From Clostridiaceae bacterium (GTDB taxonomy: Bacteria > Bacillota > Clostridia > Saccharofermentanales > UBA5734): a stretch of 8,790 bases of DNA. The notes beneath the pieces were generated by a model, which worked only from the letters and a program-made list of their open reading frames with translations, was not told where the DNA came from and did no database searches. Location: NCBI GenBank assembly GCA_012727965.1, contig JAAYFZ010000020.1, positions 1 to 8,790 on the forward strand, written 5' to 3'. A program made the translations under genes and the position numbers. Position 1 is the first letter of the stretch. Every line of letters starts with the position of its first letter. Positions 6,654 through 8,790 of this stretch are shown piece by piece.

Positions 6654-7886
6654 TCACCTGCCCTCGATTTCAAGTAGAACGATTTCAGATCTGCTGCCAA
6701 GTCTGATAGGCGGTCCCCAGGTTCCATAACCAGAAGATACTATGTTTTGCAGTCTGCCTATTTTCTGATATCCGAAGCTATGTTCATATTTTTTTCTGCT
6801 TAGAAGGTTAAGTGGAAACATCTGTCCGCGATGTGTATGGCCGGCAACGGAAACATCGGCACCTGCTAGTTCAAGCATTGGCAGATCATTCGGCTGATGC
6901 TGCATCATAATTATCGGTAATTCATGATCGAGCTCACCCAGGAGTTCATTAGGGCTCTTCTGCCCGAGAAGTCCGGAAAACTCGGAACGCTTCTCATTAC
7001 GCCCTGCCAGATAGAAACTATCTGCCAGTCTTATTGTCTGATCCTTAAGCATTCTTATACCTGCCTGTTCAAAAAGCTCAATGGTCTCATCAGGATCTGC
7101 ATTTGCGTATTCATGATTACCGAGAACACCAAATACACCATATTTTGCTTGGAGCTTACTGATCTGATCACTAAAAGGGGTCTTCCTGATCAGATCAAGG
7201 GAATTATCTATAATATCGCCTGCCAGCAGGACTACATCAGGCTCCAGGTCATTAACAGCCTTGCTCATAATATTGAGATCTGCTGAACTGACCAGACTAC
7301 CGTAATGGATATCTGAAAGCACAACGACCTTGAGCGGTCGGTCAAGCTTGAGTTCTTTTGCCAGTTTGACAGTATATCTGCGGACTCTTGGGAATCTTGC
7401 CATCAATGTACCAATCGCAAGCAGAAATCCTACGAAGAAAACTACACTAATGCCCGCAGCCGGTAAATTTGAAGGGAAGCTATCAGGCAGCAGTGCCTCT
7501 AATTTACTCATCGATACCTTATTGATCAGTCTGAAAAAATCTATTGTCAGTACAGCCATAACTGCATAGAAGAAAAACGCAGCCCAATAATAGCCAAGAT
7601 AGGCAATTGCCTTGGGCAGTGGTTTCGATTCACGACCTTGATCAAGCGTGATGAATGCAGCCGGGTACAATAAACCGAGAAAAGCGACTGTTGTCACATA
7701 TAAGGGCATATTCACAAATGAGCCAAAAGCCTGCCAGCCTCTTACACCAACATAAACGTGGAGCAGAGAATATATGATAACGATCATTATCATACCTAGC
7801 AGGTGGTTTCTTACCTTTTTATCTGTCAGAAAATTTTCGCGGATATTGCGAACATGAGTAGTCATCTTAACATTATTTTTAATCAT
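6654..7886 (-). CDS. Membrane-anchored calcineurin-like metallophosphoesterase (YkuE/YaeI-like)
   Basis: This 410-residue protein has a hydrophobic N-terminal half with about four membrane helices (near 28-49, 60-80, 96-120 and 142-163) and then a calcineurin-like phosphoesterase domain from about residue 185. All metal-site motifs are present: SDIHYGS (D192, H194), GDIID (D224), GNHEY (N257, H258), QHQP (H330) and GHTHRGQ (H350, H352). Relatives include Bacillus YkuE and E. coli YaeI, which act on phospho-lipid or cell-envelope substrates; a similar role near the membrane is inferred. ATG 7886 is the first possible start after an upstream in-frame stop. Its GGAGG lies an unusually long 14 bases upstream, so initiation may be inefficient. 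It is followed by the glutaredoxin-like gene in the same operon. I see no convincing promoter in the upstream AT-rich region. Confidence 0.92.
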   Translation of the reverse strand: MIKNNVKMTTHVRNIRENFLTDKKVRNHLLGMIMIVIIYSLLHVYVGVRGWQAFGSFVNMPLYVTTVAFLGLLYPAAFITLDQGRESKPLPKAIAYLGYYWAAFFFYAVMAVLTIDFFRLINKVSMSKLEALLPDSFPSNLPAAGISVVFFVGFLLAIGTLMARFPRVRRYTVKLAKELKLDRPLKVVVLSDIHYGSLVSSADLNIMSKAVNDLEPDVVLLAGDIIDNSLDLIRKTPFSDQISKLQAKYGVFGVLGNHEYANADPDETIELFEQAGIRMLKDQTIRLADSFYLAGRNEKRSEFSGLLGQKSPNELLGELDHELPIIMMQHQPNDLPMLELAGADVSVAGHTHRGQMFPLNLLSRKKYEHSFGYQKIGRLQNIVSSGYGTWGPPIRLGSRSEIVLLEIEGR

Positions 7887-8347
7887 CTAATTTACAAAAA
7901 CCTCCGATGGTATAAGAGAAACAAACACCCTAATTTTATCTACCTGCAAACCTTGTGTTGTGATCTATATGAAAACAAATTGTTAACACTCGAATCGTTT
8001 GACAAAAGAAATCACTAATAGCTTTCTTTATCTGTGCAGATTGCACGTTATATAAGATTATTGCTTATCTTTATTGCGTGATAAACAGGTTTTATATGTT
8101 TAATGTCCTGTTAGGATCTCATATCCAACAGAAAAGATTCTATCAGCATATTATGAATATTATCGGGTCTATTGTTACATATTCCAACACATCGAAAACG
8201 ATTTATAAATTGCTGCCTCTAATAGTTAGAAAGTTAAGTATGAACCCTTAATTTGACAAGTTTTCAATTGTTATTTGCACAATTCTTTTCGGCGTTTTGA
8301 GCCATGCTGTTTAATGCATTTGTAACACTTTTTTACTCTTAATCGTT
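7887..8347. other. AT-rich intergenic region without a convincing gene
   Basis: About 460 bases between the phosphoesterase start and the RNA promoter, clearly richer in A+T than the flanking genes. Only short open frames without ribosome binding sites occur. Apart from the phosphoesterase ribosome binding site (GGAGG near 7901-7905) and one hairpin at 8108-8131, I see no defined element. Confidence 0.6.
8108..8131. repeat. Short inverted repeat/hairpin in intergenic region
   Basis: CTGTT-A-GGAT-CTCAT-ATCC-AACAG forms nine pairs with one bulged A and a 5-base loop. No T-run follows on either strand, so it is not a typical terminator. The left arm can alternatively pair with AACAGG at 8084-8089 (through CCTGTT 8107-8112). 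It could be a protein-binding site or an RNA hairpin. Confidence 0.4.
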
Positions 8348-8353
8348 TATAAT
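8348..8353 (+). promoter_or_regulatory. -10 box of the structured RNA gene
   Basis: A perfect TATAAT. The nearest -35-like hexamer, TTGTAA, is 22 bases upstream, which is too far for a standard promoter, so activation by another factor or the AT-rich upstream sequence may compensate. The predicted transcription start, about 8360-8362, coincides with the first paired base of the RNA. Confidence 0.6.
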
Positions 8354-8359
8354 GAAATC

Positions 8360-8683
8360 AAGTCATTCGAGTACCGACAATCAATCTTCCGACAGACCGT
8401 GATTAATCCTCACTATAAACGGATTAGAACAATAGGTTTTGAAGTAGGTTAACAATCAACTGAAATCGAAGACGCAAACGCCTTTCCGGAAACGGAAACA
8501 ATGCGAAAGGAGCTTTGGCTACAGTTAAAAATCAAGAACCACCTGAAATATCAGAAAACCGAATATTGGCTAATTTATAATTGCTTATGTTACCAGAACA
8601 TAAGAACATGTTGGAAGAAAACCAGATCGGTCAATGACGAATGATAATATCCCGGGGAGAGTCTTAAGGCTCTCCCCTTTTTT
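8360..8683 (+). ncRNA. Structured non-coding RNA of unknown class, about 320 nt
   Basis: The segment folds as a closed RNA. Closing helices: P1 8363-8369 with 8638-8644 (plus a G-U at 8362/8645), P1b 8373-8377 with 8627-8631, and P2 8385-8394 with 8609-8618 (10 bp, one G-U). Inside P2 a four-way junction carries hairpin P3 (8403-8409 with 8421-8427), long stem P4 (8430-8440 with 8555-8568, 11 bp around a GAA bulge) and hairpin P8 (8584-8591 with 8597-8604, 8 bp). Within P4 lie P5 (8458-8462 with 8522-8526), P6 (8473-8476 with 8502-8505), a 6-bp hairpin with GAAA tetraloop (8483-8498) and a CUGA/UCAG hairpin (8543-8554). It has a -10 box at its start and a terminator at its end. The hallmark sequences of tmRNA, RNase P, SRP and 6S RNA were not found. 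The function is unknown. That it is an RNA gene is an inference from structure and boundaries. Confidence 0.75.
8654..8683 (+). terminator. Rho-independent terminator of the structured RNA
   Basis: GGGGAGAG (8654-8661) pairs with CTCTCCCC (8670-8677), extended by a G-U and a C-G pair around the loop TTAA, and is followed by six T (8678-8683). The minus strand has no matching T-run, so the terminator serves the plus-strand RNA. The hairpin also encodes the last residues and stop of the convergent ATPase gene. Confidence 0.92.
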
Positions 8684-8790
8684 GTATTTTCATAGGTAAT
8701 CCACTAAGCATAAGTATCTGATCAGCAAGAGTCTTAAGATCCTCCGTTTCATGACTTACGATTAGTACCAGACTGTTTCTGCCAAGATCA
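8664..8790 (-). CDS. ABC-transporter ATP-binding protein, SsuB/TauB-like (C-terminal end only)
   Basis: Only the last 41 codons are in the window; the gene enters from the right edge and stops with TAA at 8666-8664. The residues LVLIVSHETEDLKTLADQIL include the H-loop (switch) histidine and the following helix of ABC ATPases, and LMLSGLPMKI resembles the 'LSxRPG-I' end of the nitrate/sulfonate/taurine importer ATPases (SsuB, TauB). It would energise substrate uptake as a membrane-bound dimer. The Walker A, Walker B and signature motifs lie outside the window, so the subfamily is tentative. The tail KRGEP is encoded by the terminator hairpin of the convergent RNA gene, so the two transcripts overlap at their 3' ends. 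Confidence 0.75.
   Translation of the reverse strand, partial: DLGRNSLVLIVSHETEDLKTLADQILMLSGLPMKIQKRGEP

Noticed and set aside
7803..8018. 71-codon plus-strand open frame starting with GTG
   Set aside because: It runs antisense over the start of the phosphoesterase gene and into AT-rich DNA, with no ribosome binding site or recognisable features.
8514..8580. TTG-started 21-codon frame after AAAGGAG inside the RNA gene
   Set aside because: The spacing from AAAGGAG to TTG is only two bases, too short for initiation. The peptide matches nothing I know, and the segment takes part in RNA helices.
8360..8683. Identification of the RNA as tmRNA, RNase P RNA, SRP RNA or 6S RNA
   Set aside because: There is no tRNA-like end with CCA and no typical tag ending, no GAGGAAAGUC/ACAGAAA-type RNase P core, no SRP GGAAGCAGC-type loop, and the branched fold is unlike the single long 6S hairpin.
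8658..8738. 11-base direct repeat AGAGTCTTAAG at 8658-8668 and 8728-8738
   Set aside because: Both copies lie in the ATPase coding end, one inside the terminator. There is no third copy or mobile-element context, so chance or local constraint is enough.

Overview
The window looks like chromosomal DNA of a low-to-mid GC Gram-positive bacterium, most likely a member of the Clostridia (Bacillota). The reasons are strong GGAGG-type ribosome binding sites, an occasional TTG start, several clear rho-independent terminators, a PurF of the Bacillus/Clostridium iron-sulfur type, and a PhoP/PhoR-style two-component pair. I see no phage, insertion-sequence or CRISPR signature. The genes look like ordinary core or housekeeping genes, so the unusual content is in the non-coding parts.

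Layout. Positions 1-779 (minus, cut at the left edge) encode a SAM-dependent methyltransferase, divergent from a two-component system: an OmpR-family response regulator (908-1600) and its membrane histidine kinase (1602-3434). An 80+ base gap with a candidate promoter and a GTGAC-N7-GTCAC inverted repeat leads into a second plus-strand unit: a stand-alone UspA/KdpD-like domain protein (3566-3961) followed 3 bases later by an RluF-type 23S rRNA pseudouridine synthase (3965-4720). This unit ends in a 13-bp terminator hairpin whose left arm lies inside the last codons. purF (4778-6145, minus) converges on that terminator. It has its own sigma-A-like promoter and a short leader that can fold in two mutually exclusive ways, one of which hides the ribosome binding site. 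Upstream of purF, and ending in its own terminator at about 6252-6293, is a minus-strand operon of a membrane-anchored metallophosphoesterase (6654-7886) and a glutaredoxin-like thiol protein (6358-6645).

The stretch 7887-8663 has no convincing protein gene. Its right-hand half, about 8360-8683 on the plus strand, has what a structured non-coding RNA gene should have. There is a perfect TATAAT -10 box; a first helix that begins within a base or two of the predicted transcription start; nested closing helices of 7-8, 5 and 10 bp joining the two ends; an inner four-way junction with an 11-bp stem and several hairpins, one capped by a GAAA tetraloop; and a strong terminator directly after the last closing helix. 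I could not match it to tmRNA, RNase P RNA, SRP RNA or 6S RNA, so I report it as an unassigned structured RNA of roughly 320 nt. It is the most interesting item here. Its terminator hairpin overlaps the last codons of a convergent ABC-transporter ATPase gene (8664-8790, minus, cut at the right edge).

The protein genes do not form one pathway. They are signal transduction (kinase/regulator), rRNA modification (methyltransferase and pseudouridine synthase), purine synthesis (PurF), and a membrane phosphoesterase paired with a thiol protein. All folding statements come from reading complementary segments by eye. No energy calculation or database search was run.
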